DNA of 45,455 nucleotides from Pseudomonadota bacterium. GTDB lineage: Bacteria; Pseudomonadota; Alphaproteobacteria; UBA828. Under the pieces are notes generated by a model that was given only the letters and a program-made list of their open reading frames with translations, was not told the DNA's origin and searched no databases. Each line of letters begins with the position of its first letter. The first letter of the stretch is position 1. A program made the translations under genes and the position numbers. Below are positions 26,221 through 36,800 of the stretch, piece by piece. The stretch covers positions 1 through 45,455 of the forward strand of contig JAQBTG010000031.1 of the NCBI GenBank assembly GCA_027624955.1. Reading direction: 5' to 3'.

Positions 26221-26276
26221 TTTCGCTAAAATGCAGAATATGCGAAATTGACAAGAGATTATTGCAGATAGCGAAA
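26221..26276. promoter_or_regulatory. Repeated TTTCGC/GCGAAA sites before the LysR gene
   Basis: TTTCGCTA (26221-26228) is the inverse of TAGCGAAA (26269-26276). In addition, TGCAGAATATGCGAAA (26232-26247) and TGCAGATAGCGAAA (26263-26276) are near-identical direct repeats. The last ends 4 nt before the LysR ATG. The pattern suggests a multi-site operator for the LysR protein, perhaps also controlling the divergent DUF4142-cupredoxin pair. Confidence 0.5.
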
Positions 26277-26280
26277 CAAT

Positions 26281-27201
26281 ATGGATCGATTCCGAGAGAT
26301 CTCCACCTTCGTCGCAGCCGCTGAAAGCGGGGCGTTTAACGCGGCCGCGCGCAAGCTGAACATGTCCCCCGCGGCGGTTACACGTCTGGTCAATAGCCTT
26401 GAGGCGAGAATTGGCGCCCGGCTTTTCACGCGCACGACGCGTAAGGTTGCGTTGACTGAAGCCGGGCAGCTATTCCTGTCGGATGCCACACGTATATTGG
26501 AGGAAGTCGAAGAAGCCGAAGCCTCGGCGGCGGGCGCGCACCAGTCACCGCGCGGAGTCTTACGGGTTACCGGGCCGATGATGTTCGGCCACCTCTATGT
26601 CGCGCCGATCCTGCGCGACTATCTTGATGATTATCCCGCGGTTTCAGCGTTTACGCTTTTCGTTGACCGGATCGTACATCTTGTCGAAGAGGGACTTGAT
26701 GTTGCCGTGCGAATTGGTGAATTACCCGATTCTTCACTTTCAGCGGTGCGCGTTGGAGAGGTTCGGCGGATGATGGTCGCGGCGCCAAGTTACCTTGCCA
26801 AACATGGCGCCCCGGAAACGCTGGACGCGCTCACCGAGCACAAAATTATCCATCCGCTGCCTTTGAACCGATCACCTGAATGGCCGTTCGTCAGCGGTGG
26901 CAAAATTCAGACCGTCAAAATCAACCCGACGCTTACTGTCAACACGATGCCAGCATCTATCGACGCCGCTTTGGCGGGTTGGGGAATAACGCGCGTGTAT
27001 TCCTACCAGGTGGCCAGGGCGTTGATCGAAGGCACACTGGTCGAGATACTCCATAAGGCGGACGAACATCGCGTGCCGATCCACCTGGTGCATCCCGAAG
27101 GCCGGCGCGCTCCCGCAAAAACGCGCGCCTTTGTCAGCCTCGCCACCAAGCGCCTCCGGGCAGACGCCGATCTGTTCATTGGAAATACCGGCCAAACGTG
27201 A
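26281..27201 (+). CDS. LysR-family transcriptional regulator
   Basis: A 306-residue protein with the LysR helix-turn-helix at 1-60 (FVAAAESGAFNAAARKLNMS, then PAAVTRLVNSLEARIGARLF, then TRTTRKVALTEAG). The periplasmic-binding-like effector domain follows from about residue 90. It resembles the common LysR group with DRIVHLVEEGLDVAVRIGELPDSSL. No Shine-Dalgarno site precedes ATG 26281, so translation may be leaderless or weak. It is divergent from the DUF4142-cupredoxin pair (284 bp between starts). Confidence 0.92.
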   Translation: MDRFREISTFVAAAESGAFNAAARKLNMSPAAVTRLVNSLEARIGARLFTRTTRKVALTEAGQLFLSDATRILEEVEEAEASAAGAHQSPRGVLRVTGPMMFGHLYVAPILRDYLDDYPAVSAFTLFVDRIVHLVEEGLDVAVRIGELPDSSLSAVRVGEVRRMMVAAPSYLAKHGAPETLDALTEHKIIHPLPLNRSPEWPFVSGGKIQTVKINPTLTVNTMPASIDAALAGWGITRVYSYQVARALIEGTLVEILHKADEHRVPIHLVHPEGRRAPAKTRAFVSLATKRLRADADLFIGNTGQT

Positions 27202-27366
27202 CGGCTAAGCAGTCATAATGCATTGGCCGACGGATGAGCTTGGGCGAAGCCTTGCGTTATCAGATCGGATTTCTCCTTCAGGGCGGCGCCAAGCCTGCTT
27301 CAGCAGATCAACCTGATTTCCCGTAAAAATATCACTGCAACGCTTTGTCGGACAAAGCGCGAGTGA

Positions 27367-27549
27367 TCAACCGGTCGTTCGGTCAGCGCCCATTCGTTCC
27401 GACCGAACTTCACACTTCTCACTACAAAAGACGTGACGTTCGCCTTTGTCGGCCACCCAAAGATGTCGAGCGATCATGCGCCCACAGAGGGAACAATTGA
27501 CGATCTTCACCTCGTACCAAGGCTTCTCTATTTCTTCCCAGTGGCCCAT
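27367..27549 (-). CDS. 60-residue zinc-ribbon protein downstream of hydantoinase A/B
   Basis: The protein has two Cys pairs, C19-x2-C22 and C42-x3-C46 (NCSLCGR and FCSEKCE), as in a zinc ribbon or treble-clef site, plus an N-terminal aromatic stretch (MGHWEEIEKPWYEVKIV). ATG 27549 follows AGGGA and lies 22 nt after the hydantoinase stop; the longer frame to 27654 would overlap that gene and is rejected. It probably acts with the hydantoinase as an auxiliary subunit or assembly factor; no established function is claimed. Confidence 0.72.
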   Translation of the reverse strand: MGHWEEIEKPWYEVKIVNCSLCGRMIARHLWVADKGERHVFCSEKCEVRSERMGADRTTG

Positions 27550-27571
27550 CGCAATTTCCCTATTCCACCGG

Positions 27572-30500
27572 TTATTCTGGCGGCCCGATCGAGGTGGGTT
27601 CGCCCTTCGCCGTTTCGCGGCGCCGGCTTCGCAACGTTTCGGTCGCAGGCTCATCTATACCGTACGTGCCGTTCCGGCTGAGGAGTATGACACCATAGGC
27701 CGCCTCAGCGGTTTGCAGCGAGACGTTGCGGTTTTGCACGTCGGCAAGAACGCGTGCGGGCGCACGGTCGAGAGGGTCGCCATATCCGCCACCGCCCGGC
27801 GCCTCAAAAAGCAGCTCGTCGCCTTGTCGCACCGTTATGTTGTCAAACTTCGTCGGGCTCGAAACTCCGAATACTTCAGAAAACGTGCGGAATTCGGTAT
27901 CGCCTGCCTGTTTAATCAAAAAGGATTGGCGGCCACCTTCCTGGCCGCCGAAGAGGCCCCAGGGTCCAACGAAGTGACGGTCGGCGAGCGCGCTTACGGT
28001 CAGCTCGGGTGCTTGAACCTTGAACCGCCGCATTACGGAAAGGCCGCCGCGATTGCGTCCCGGCCCGCCCGAATCCTCGCGCAATGCGCAGGCGACATGA
28101 AGCAGCGGATATCGGCTCTCCAAAATCTCGATGGGCGTAATCTCGATGGTGCTGCCGTGCGCGCAAAATAGGTTGGTGTTGCCATCGTGATCTTTGCGCG
28201 CACCCCATCCACCGCCTTCGAGATGAAGATGGGCAAAATACTCGCCCGTCTCCGGGTGCACGCCGCCCATCGGAAAAAGGCAATTCGTGCCGCCATCGGC
28301 AGCGCAGGCGCGATCCGGCAACGCCTGCGACATCGCGCCCCAAATCGCATTGATAACGCGCGGCTGTCCATCTGAGTTGCCGCCGACAGAGCTTCCAGGA
28401 TGCTTGACGTTAAGAATACTGCCCGGCGGGGCAATCATGCTGATCGGGCGAAACACCCCCTGATTGAGCGGCACATCGCGCACGTTGATACTTTGCAGGA
28501 TGCCGGTATAGGTCGCGGCGGCGGTTGCCACATAGGTCAGGTTGATCGCCGCATCGACCTGATCATCCGACCGGCTGTAGTCCACGACGATTTCATCGCC
28601 CTCAACGTTGACGTCGACGCGAAAGACGTGCGGAACGTTACGTCGCGGATCGTCCTCATAGCGGTCATCGAAGGAATAGATTCCGTCGGGAATGGCCTTG
28701 ATTTGCTCGCGCATCCAGCGCTCGGAAGCTGCGTTCAACGCCTTGGTGGAGGCGCGCAATGTATCGAGGCCATAGGTTCGTATCAGTTCGGGCATACGGC
28801 GGGCGGCGACTTTGAGGCTGGCGAGCATGGCGTGAAAATCGCCAAACGTAGCCTCGGGCGTCCGGTGGTTGGCGAGGATGACCTTCCACAGCTCTTCAAC
28901 ATGTTCGCCGCGCTTCATCAGCTTGATCGGCGGCAGCCTGAGACCCTCCTGATAGACCTCGCTGGCGGTAACCGCGAAGGAGCCCGGCACCATGCCGCCG
29001 ATCTCCGCGATATGGGCGATGATCGCGGCATAACCGACCAGCTCGTTATCAACGAAGATACCTTCGAGAAGCATATGCTCTGGCATATGGCAGGCGCCAC
29101 GGTAAGGATCGTTGTGCACCACCACATCGCCAGGCTCGAAATAGGCTTCGCCGAGTTCCTCGACCACGAAGGGCACGGTGCTGAGGCCGGCGCAAATGAT
29201 CGCTGGATTGTTCTGTGCCTGCGAGATCAGTTGGAGATCGCGGTCAAACAGCATGCACGAGAAATCTTTGGACTCGCTGAACAGCGGCGAATGCGCCGTG
29301 CGCAGCGCCTCCATATCCATCTCGTCGCAGATCGCATCAAGCCGATTGCGGATGACGTTGAGTGTGATCAGATCGGGTTCGCCGCCTTTGTAGTATCGCC
29401 CCGGCGCGTGCCCGCTCTCCTCGGTAGCCGATATCTCAAGAACGCCTTTTTGGGTGACGATCAAACGGTCCCCGGGCGCCACTATTACCGTCGAATCCTC
29501 TTCGAGAATAACCGCCGGGCCTTCGATGACCGCACCCGCGCCGAGCACGTCGCGCTGCACCACCGGCGTCTCCACATAGCCTGTCTCGCGGAACCAAACA
29601 GAGCGTGTTTCGCTAACCTCAGGCGCCACGCCGGGCGCCAAATCCGGCAGTATCGGCGGCTCCGAAATACCGAGGGCGAGCACAGAAAGCCGGACGATCT
29701 CGACCGGGCTGCCGGGGGTTTTGAAGTCGAAGCGCCGCTCATGCTCAGCGTGGAACGTCTCGATCAGCGTCTTCACGTCACCCGCAAGTGCGCTCGGCAG
29801 CACGGATAAATCGATCTCGTGGCTTTGCAGCCGATATCGCGCCGACGCGCTTAAGGACAGCACGGCTTCACCATCGAAACCTTCCTCGCGCAGCTCATGC
29901 AGTGCCTGCGCCTCCAGCGCCGCGAAGGCATCGGCAACGTCGGAAAGCGCCATGTTATCGGAGCGGAAACTGACAGTGACGCTCTTCTCAACGCGAACGT
30001 CGGCGACGACGGTGCCAAAAGCGGAGCACAGCCCCGGATAAAGAGGCACCAAGGTGCGGCGCATACCGACCGACCGGGCGAGCTCCGTGCCGTGCAATGG
30101 CCCGGCGCCGCCGAAGGCGATCAGGTCGAATTCGCGGTAGTCTAATCCGCGCTCAATCGTGACCCGCCGGACGGCGATCGCCATATTGTCGTTCACAGTT
30201 TCAATGATCGCGATCGCTGCTTCCTCGAGCGAAAGATCGAGCACCCGAGCGAGCGTCTCAACAGCAGTGCGCGCTGCGCTGCGATCAAGCTTCACGCGAC
30301 CGCCGAGGAAGAAATCCGGATCGATGCGGCCGAGCACCACGTTGGCGTCGGTCACGGTCGGTTCTGTGCCGCCCTTGCCATAGCATGCTGGGCCAGGCTC
30401 GGCGCCTGCGCTCTGCGGTCCAACCTTCAGCAGGCCATCCTGACCGACATGAGCAATCGAGCCGCCGCCCGCGCCGATTGTTGTAAAATCAATGTGCGGT

Positions 30501-31444
30501 GCGACAACGTGGATGCCCCAATCAAGCGTGATCTGCGGCACCGACCGATAGTCGCCGTCTTCGATCACCCCGACGTCGCAACTGGTACCGCCCATATCGA
30601 ACGTGACAGCGTTCGTGGACCCTTCGAGCGCGGCAAAATAGTGGCCGCCGATCACACCGCCCGCGAGGCCGGACAGAAATATCTCTGCCGAACGATCAGG
30701 CGCATGGTCGGACAGCATCTGCCCGCCATTCGACTTCATAATCGCGAGCCGCGCCCCGAGCGCGCGCGCACTGAGCTCGCGTTCGAGATCGGTGATGAAA
30801 CCCTGCAGCATCGGCCTTACAGAGGCGGCGAGGATGGTCGTCGTCGCGCGGTGATACTCGCGCCAGATCGGCGCAACCTCATGAGAGAGCGAAACCGGAA
30901 CCTTGGGAAACCGTGCGCGCAGGGCCGCGCCAAGCGCGCGCTCATGTTCGGTGTTGCGATAGCTGAACAGGAAATTGACCGCTATCGAGCAATCCGTGTC
31001 GAGCGCGCCTTCTACTTGGTCGAGCACCCGCGCGATCTCTGCTTGGGTCAGCGCCGTCACGACGCGGCCTTTGTAATCAATGCGCTCCGACACACCGATG
31101 CAATCGCGCCGCGCGACGCCCGGATCGGGCTTTCGCCAACTCAGGTCATAGGCATAGGGGCGCGAGATGCTGCCGATCAGCGGGATGTCCTGAAACCCCT
31201 CAGTCGCGAGATATAGAACACGTGCACCGGTGCTCTGGAGGCGTGCATTGGTCGCGATAGTCGTTCCGAGGACGAAATGACGCACATCTTCAGGCGCGAT
31301 TCCGGAGCCGTCGAAGGCATCGAGCACACCAATTTCGGGCGCCGCCACGGTACTCGGCCGCTTGGAGATGACGATGCCGCCCTGCTCGTCGATCGCGACG
31401 AGATCAGTATTGGTGCCTCCGGTATCAATGCCAACTCGCAGCAT
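27572..31444 (-). CDS. Fused hydantoinase A/B (5-oxoprolinase or N-methylhydantoinase family)
   Basis: The 1290-residue protein joins an ASKHA-type ATPase half (HyuA; GIDTGGTNTDLVAID at 5-19, NAVTFDMGGTSCDVGVIEDG, FGGAGPLHGTELARSVGM) with a HyuB half from about residue 690 (LITLNVIRNRLDAICDEMD, ESKDFSCMLFDRD, HNDPYRGACHMPEHM, SVGGNSDGQPRVINAIWGAM, GGGGYGDP). The fused length matches eukaryotic-type 5-oxoprolinase (about 1290), while many bacterial hydantoinases are split. The family opens a cyclic amide with ATP: 5-oxoproline to glutamate, or N-methylhydantoin to N-carbamoylsarcosine. Substrate assignment is not possible from sequence alone. GGAAGGA precedes ATG 31444. Confidence 0.9.
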   Translation of the reverse strand: MLRVGIDTGGTNTDLVAIDEQGGIVISKRPSTVAAPEIGVLDAFDGSGIAPEDVRHFVLGTTIATNARLQSTGARVLYLATEGFQDIPLIGSISRPYAYDLSWRKPDPGVARRDCIGVSERIDYKGRVVTALTQAEIARVLDQVEGALDTDCSIAVNFLFSYRNTEHERALGAALRARFPKVPVSLSHEVAPIWREYHRATTTILAASVRPMLQGFITDLERELSARALGARLAIMKSNGGQMLSDHAPDRSAEIFLSGLAGGVIGGHYFAALEGSTNAVTFDMGGTSCDVGVIEDGDYRSVPQITLDWGIHVVAPHIDFTTIGAGGGSIAHVGQDGLLKVGPQSAGAEPGPACYGKGGTEPTVTDANVVLGRIDPDFFLGGRVKLDRSAARTAVETLARVLDLSLEEAAIAIIETVNDNMAIAVRRVTIERGLDYREFDLIAFGGAGPLHGTELARSVGMRRTLVPLYPGLCSAFGTVVADVRVEKSVTVSFRSDNMALSDVADAFAALEAQALHELREEGFDGEAVLSLSASARYRLQSHEIDLSVLPSALAGDVKTLIETFHAEHERRFDFKTPGSPVEIVRLSVLALGISEPPILPDLAPGVAPEVSETRSVWFRETGYVETPVVQRDVLGAGAVIEGPAVILEEDSTVIVAPGDRLIVTQKGVLEISATEESGHAPGRYYKGGEPDLITLNVIRNRLDAICDEMDMEALRTAHSPLFSESKDFSCMLFDRDLQLISQAQNNPAIICAGLSTVPFVVEELGEAYFEPGDVVVHNDPYRGACHMPEHMLLEGIFVDNELVGYAAIIAHIAEIGGMVPGSFAVTASEVYQEGLRLPPIKLMKRGEHVEELWKVILANHRTPEATFGDFHAMLASLKVAARRMPELIRTYGLDTLRASTKALNAASERWMREQIKAIPDGIYSFDDRYEDDPRRNVPHVFRVDVNVEGDEIVVDYSRSDDQVDAAINLTYVATAAATYTGILQSINVRDVPLNQGVFRPISMIAPPGSILNVKHPGSSVGGNSDGQPRVINAIWGAMSQALPDRACAADGGTNCLFPMGGVHPETGEYFAHLHLEGGGWGARKDHDGNTNLFCAHGSTIEITPIEILESRYPLLHVACALREDSGGPGRNRGGLSVMRRFKVQAPELTVSALADRHFVGPWGLFGGQEGGRQSFLIKQAGDTEFRTFSEVFGVSSPTKFDNITVRQGDELLFEAPGGGGYGDPLDRAPARVLADVQNRNVSLQTAEAAYGVILLSRNGTYGIDEPATETLRSRRRETAKGEPTSIGPPE

Positions 31445-31749
31445 GACGATCCTTCCCCATTTGTGAGATCAGGCTATCGGGGTTTGAAAGCGGGCGCAAA
31501 CTCTATGCGTAGATCGCGCGACCCATTGGCTCGCCAAAGCATTTGAAGATGCTGTCTATAAATTAGGCCGCGTGGACAAATTTGTTAGCGTTGCCGATGT
31601 CTTTAAATCATCGCGCTTGGAGAGCTTGCTTTCTCATACTGGCGCAACATGCTCGCTTGTCATTTAGGCGGGATTTTATTGTGCGCTCGCGTCATCGCCG
31701 GAGTGAGGCGATGACCGGGGCGGTTGTTCGGCCTAAAATGTGATGCGAT
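31445..31749. other. Intergenic region
   Basis: No gene is seen between the hydantoinase start and the end of the kinase gene. Its only notable structure is the hairpin at 31691-31715; the remainder should contain the hydantoinase promoter, but no clear -35/-10 pair stands out. Confidence 0.6.
31691..31715 (-). terminator. Hairpin downstream of the hybrid kinase, possible terminator
   Basis: GTCATCGCC and GGCGATGAC form perfect 9-bp arms around a 7-nt loop, about 35 nt past the kinase stop. No T-run follows on the minus strand, so it may be a transcript-stabilising or weak terminator hairpin rather than a classical one. Confidence 0.4.
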
Positions 31750-33837
31750 TTAGTTCGGAGCTGACTCCAATGCGGCGCGCACCTTTTGCGCCAATTCAAG
31801 CCTTCGGAAGGGCTTGTGTAGGAGACCGAGGCCCCCGACAAGTGAGCTGGCGTGCTCGAACATGCTCTCCGCATAGCCCGACATGAAGAGGACTTTGAGT
31901 CCAGCGGAACGGCTCTTCGCCTCGACTGCCAGATCGGGTCCGCTCATCCCGCCGGGGAGCACGACGTCGGATAACAACAGGTCGATCGTCGGCTCGTTGT
32001 CCAGGGCCGCTAACCCCTCTCGGCCATCCTTTGCCATCAGCGCCCGGTATCCGAGGGAGACAAGCACCGCTTCGACGAGCACGCGGACATCCGCTTCATC
32101 TTCGACGACCAGAACGGTTTCGCCGTGGCCAAGTGGCGTTTCGGTTTTTCCGTCAAGCTGCGCTCGATCCGTCACTTTAGCGGTGCGTGGCAGGTAAAGA
32201 CTGACCGTTGTTCCCTGGCCCTCCTCACTCATGATTGCCAAATCACCTCTCGATTGTTTGGCGAAGCCGTAGACCATGGGCAAGCCGAGCCCGCTACCCT
32301 CGCCAACCTTCTTAGTGGTGAAGAACGGCTCCAGAGCCCGCGCCAGAACCTCCGCAGACATGCCCGACCCGGTGTCGCTGACCGTGATCTGAACAAAATC
32401 CCCCGGTATGACTTCCAAACGCGAGGCCGCGTATTCCTCGTCCAAGGTCACGTTGCTGCTCTCGATACGCAAACTGCCGCCCTCAGTCATCGCGCGGCGC
32501 GCGTTCAGCGCTAGATTCAAGAGGGCGTTCTCGACTTGGCTCGGGTCGGCCAGGACCTGCCAAAGGCCGGGCTCGGGCGTGATCGTCATCTCGATTTGCT
32601 CACCCAGGGTCCGGCGCAGCATCTGGCCCATCTCGTCGATCAACGGGCCGAGATCTATCGCCCGGGGCTCAAGCGTCTGCTTGCGCGAGAAGGCGAGCAA
32701 TTGGTGGGTCAATTTGGCTCCACGCTCAGCCGCCCGAATGATTGGTTGGAGCAGCCTGCCCTCAGTCTCCGGCCTTTCGAGGAGCAACTCCGAGTTGCCC
32801 ATGATGATGGCGAGCAGATTATTGAAATCATGGGCTAGGCCGCCGGTAAGCTGGCCCACGGCCTCCATTTTCTGAGCTTGGCGGAGCTGCTCTTCGGCTT
32901 GCTTGCGCTCGGTAATATCCGTCAACGCACCGACATGCCCAACTATTTCGCCGGCTTCGCTTAATACCGGCAGGGACTGCACGAAGCACCAAGTCGTCGC
33001 GCCTTCGGCGTCCACATATCGGTGTTCACTTTCAAAGCGCTTTTTGGTTCGGACTGATCGATACCATTGGGCGCTAACTTCATCGAGATCATCGGGATGG
33101 ATGGCTTCCTTCCAACCATTCCCCATCGCGGCTTCAGAAGATATGCCACCCAATTGGCACCATTTTTCATTGACGAAGGTGACACCACCAGCGGCGTCGG
33201 AATGGAAAATGCCCACCGGCGCAACGCCCGCAATCGCCCGATAATGCTGTTCACTCCCGCGCAACGCCAGTTCTAAACGTTTGCCCTCGCTGATGTCGGT
33301 GACGACCGTGAGCAACTGAGCCTCAGCTTCGTCATCGGCCGCGACCAGGATCGATTTCATCTCGGCCCAAAACGGCTTCGCGTCGCGGCGGAGCATTTGG
33401 ATCTCACAGACCCCGCTCAGGTTCGAGGCGGTGATTCCTCGCCGGTGCTTGTAGTAAATGTCTTGGTTGTCCGGGACGATGAAGGCGGAGAGCAGTTGCG
33501 CGCTCAGAAATCGTCGCTCAACGCCCAACATGTCAGCCAGGGCGAGGTTCGATTCGAGGATCAGCCCCTTGAGGCTGATGGTCACGTAACCGACGGGCGC
33601 GATGTCGTAGAGATTGAAATATTTTGCATGCGACTCGACAAGCTCTTCCTGGGCCCGGCGAAGCTCCTCGTTTTGCATTTCCAGTTCAATCTGATGGGTC
33701 CGCAGCTCATGGACCAGCTTGCCGGCCTCATCCGGGGACATCTGCGGCGAGAAGTCTGTGGCCTCCCGGCTGTCCCCCGCCTCGGCCCGCTTGCGCAGTT
33801 CGGCGAGGCGATCTGACCATCCGTCGCCCTTTGTCAT
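31750..33837 (-). CDS. PAS-domain hybrid histidine kinase with receiver
   Basis: The 695-residue cytosolic protein starts with an N-terminal coiled helix (about 35-70) followed by two PAS domains (about 71-185 and 195-310, the second with a PAC end GALTDITERKQ). The HisKA domain has phospho-acceptor His336 (GGLAHDFNN). The ATPase domain carries N-box NLALNARRAM, G1 VSDTGSGM and G2 GSGLGL. A C-terminal receiver has Asp624 (LLLSDVVLPGG). It has no membrane segment. It follows the CheB-CheR-PAS gene by 51 nt and is probably its signalling partner. The ligand or stimulus is unknown. Confidence 0.93.
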   Translation of the reverse strand: MTKGDGWSDRLAELRKRAEAGDSREATDFSPQMSPDEAGKLVHELRTHQIELEMQNEELRRAQEELVESHAKYFNLYDIAPVGYVTISLKGLILESNLALADMLGVERRFLSAQLLSAFIVPDNQDIYYKHRRGITASNLSGVCEIQMLRRDAKPFWAEMKSILVAADDEAEAQLLTVVTDISEGKRLELALRGSEQHYRAIAGVAPVGIFHSDAAGGVTFVNEKWCQLGGISSEAAMGNGWKEAIHPDDLDEVSAQWYRSVRTKKRFESEHRYVDAEGATTWCFVQSLPVLSEAGEIVGHVGALTDITERKQAEEQLRQAQKMEAVGQLTGGLAHDFNNLLAIIMGNSELLLERPETEGRLLQPIIRAAERGAKLTHQLLAFSRKQTLEPRAIDLGPLIDEMGQMLRRTLGEQIEMTITPEPGLWQVLADPSQVENALLNLALNARRAMTEGGSLRIESSNVTLDEEYAASRLEVIPGDFVQITVSDTGSGMSAEVLARALEPFFTTKKVGEGSGLGLPMVYGFAKQSRGDLAIMSEEGQGTTVSLYLPRTAKVTDRAQLDGKTETPLGHGETVLVVEDEADVRVLVEAVLVSLGYRALMAKDGREGLAALDNEPTIDLLLSDVVLPGGMSGPDLAVEAKSRSAGLKVLFMSGYAESMFEHASSLVGGLGLLHKPFRRLELAQKVRAALESAPN

Positions 33838-33888
33838 CTTACTCCGCCCCCCAATCCATTATCCGTGGCTATCGGGCCGCTTTGCCCG

Positions 33889-36800
33889 CTAGTTCCCATC
33901 GCTCGGTGTGATGTCGCACCAAGTGCTCACCAGGAACTTCTTCAGGCCCATGGAAACGACTCTTCCATTCACCCGAAAGTCACGGATCTCATCACTTTTT
34001 GTCCTATGCTTGGTCTCGAAAACATCGCTTCCATTCGCGTCAAACCTGTCGATATGCCTGACAAAATCGCCTGCGGAATCCACTGCCTCGATATCGCGTA
34101 TCGCCAGTCTCGAAAACTCTTCGCGCGTATAGCCAAGCTGCTCATGTGCTGACTGATTGAACTCGAAAATACCGGCTGTTTCCATATCAATCAGCACCAA
34201 CGGGTCGCTGGACAGCTCGAAGAGCATCGTCAGCATCTCCTCCTCCTGTCTGCGCTCGGTGATGTCCACAATGGCGCTTGCGACCAGCACTTTCCGATCT
34301 ATCGTTATGGGTCTGAGACTGACTTCAACGCGAACTTCGCTGCCATCTTTGCGCAAGCCGTGTAGATCTAGAGCAGCGCCCATCGCCCGCATTTGCGGCT
34401 CATCCATATAGGCTTTTCGGTCGCTGACGTGGCGTCTACGTAGAGGGGCGGGAATCAGCATCTCGACCGGGCGGCCGAGCAACTCTTCTCGGGAATATCC
34501 AAACAAGGTCTCGGTCACGGCGTTTGCCAACACGATCTCGCCCTGCTCATCCACGATTACCATGGCAACTGGAGCAAACTCGACCAAATGTTGAAATAGC
34601 TGCCCGGCCTGCTTGCTTTTGCTGACGTCTTCCAAAGTGATCACGACGCCATCGATCACGTTCGCCACGGTACGGTAGGGCCGAACGCGCATCGTAAAAC
34701 TTGTGCCGTCCCTGCTCATGACGTCGGACTGCCGCACGATTAGATCGTCGAGAACGCGAAGGCTTTGTTCTGCGAGGTCGACGTCTATTAATGTGGTCGC
34801 CAAATGGTTGATCGGGCGGCCGGAATCAGTAGCCGTCAGCGGAATGATTTCTGTTGCCTTGGGAGTGAAGCGCCGCACCCGCAGTTCAGAGTCGAGGAAA
34901 ATGGTGGCGATCCCCGTCGAGTCCAGCAAGTTCTTCATGTCGTCCGTGGCTTTGGACAAATCTTCAATTCGGGACTGAAGTTCCGTGTTGACGGTAACCG
35001 ATTCCTCGTTGGTCGATTGCAGCTCTTCGTTGGTCGATTTGAGCTCCTCGTTCGATGTTTCCAGTTCCTCGATGGTCGATTGCAGGCTCTCTCTCGAGTC
35101 TTGGAGCTCGCGATGAAGTTCCTCAATGGTCTTCGTGACATCTATCGGCCTGACCGGCTTGACCTTGCTTTTTTCCTTTTTCGCTGGCGCCGAAGTCTCC
35201 TCAAACACGATCATTATCAGGCTGCGTACATTACTCTGTTCCAGAATGGGCTTGACCGTCAGAGTCAGGAACACCTTGCCCTCGTTGTTTTGCACCTCGA
35301 GGCCTTTGTAGATCGTCTCCTGCCTGGTGGTCGAGACGTCGCGGATGGCATCGGCCAATTCCTTTTTCAGCCCCGGACGCGCCATCTCGACGATTTTCGC
35401 ACTGATCTTTCCCTCTGCCGGCTCCAGGAACCTGCCGGTCCGTCCATGAATGTAGACGATGTCGCCGGCTTCGTTGATGATCGCGCTTGGCGGGGTGTCT
35501 ATCTGCTGAAGGATCGTTTCGACCAATTGCAGCGCGCTTAGCTCTTCTGCCCTCTGGACGACCTCAGGAACATCGAGGTCGAGATCCGGTTTAGAAAACG
35601 GCTGGATGGGAAAGTCCATTGCGGAGTGAGCTGTCTGAGAGATTGGCTTGCGACGAAACACCTTCCATTTTTTATGGGATACGGAAAACATGCCCGAGTA
35701 CGGGCCTATCGTCTCCGACGAGCCGAGGAAGAGGATCCCGTCGGCCTTCAAGCAATAGTGGAACATCGGCAGCAGTTTCCTTTGCAACTCCGTTCCCAGA
35801 TAGATCAGCAAATTGCGACAGGACAACAGGTCAAGCTTGGTAAAGGGCGGGTCCTGGGCCACGTTCTGCGGCGCAAAAACCAGCATTTCACGAATTTGCG
35901 CCGACACCCTGTAGTGGCCGCCATCTTCTTTGGTGAAATAGCGCCTGATGCGCTCCGGCCCGACGTCTGCCAAGATGCTCTCAGGGTAGAGTCCGGCGCG
36001 GGCCAAATTGATGGCGCTCGCGTCGATGTCGGTCCCGAAGATCTGCACATGGAAGTGGCGGCCGAGCTGCTCCATGCATTCGTGCAGGGCAATAGCCAGC
36101 GAATAGCACTCCTCGCCGCTGGAGCAGCCGGGAACCCAGACGCGGATCGTATAGTCATCCGGTTTCCCCGCGAGGAGCTTCGGCAAGACCTTCGACTGCA
36201 AAAGCTCGAACGCTTCCGGGTCCCGGAAAAAATTGGTGACCCCGATCAGCAGTTCCTTGAACAGGATGTTTGCCTCGTGTTCACTTTGCTGCAGGTAGCT
36301 AAGATATTCCGAAATGTCGTTGATTTGGTGGACGCTCATGCGCCGCTCGATCCGCCGACAAATGGTATTCTTTTTGTACAGCGAAAAATCATGCCTGGTC
36401 CGGGCGCGAAGAATAACGAAGATTTTATTCAGCGCTTGGGGAATTGGCCCCTCGTCGGGCCCGATTGCGGGGCCGGCGTGCCCGGTCGCGTGCCTGACGT
36501 ATTTGATCAACTGCATCGGCATTTTATCCGGCGGCAACACGTAATCGACCAGCCCCGTGGCCATCGCGCTTCGCGGCATCCCTTCATATTTGGCCGAATC
36601 CTCGTCCTGGACCATGACCATGCCGACTTCGCCCTTGACTGCTTTCAAGCCCAGCGTGCCGTCGGTGCCCGTACCGGAAAGGATGATACAGACCGCCGCA
36701 CTTCTCTGGTCTAGGGCCAAGGAGCGGAGGAAGGTGTCGATCGGCAGATTGGCGCCGCGCGGCAGAGTTTGCTCGGTCAATTGCAGTGTGCCGTTCATCA

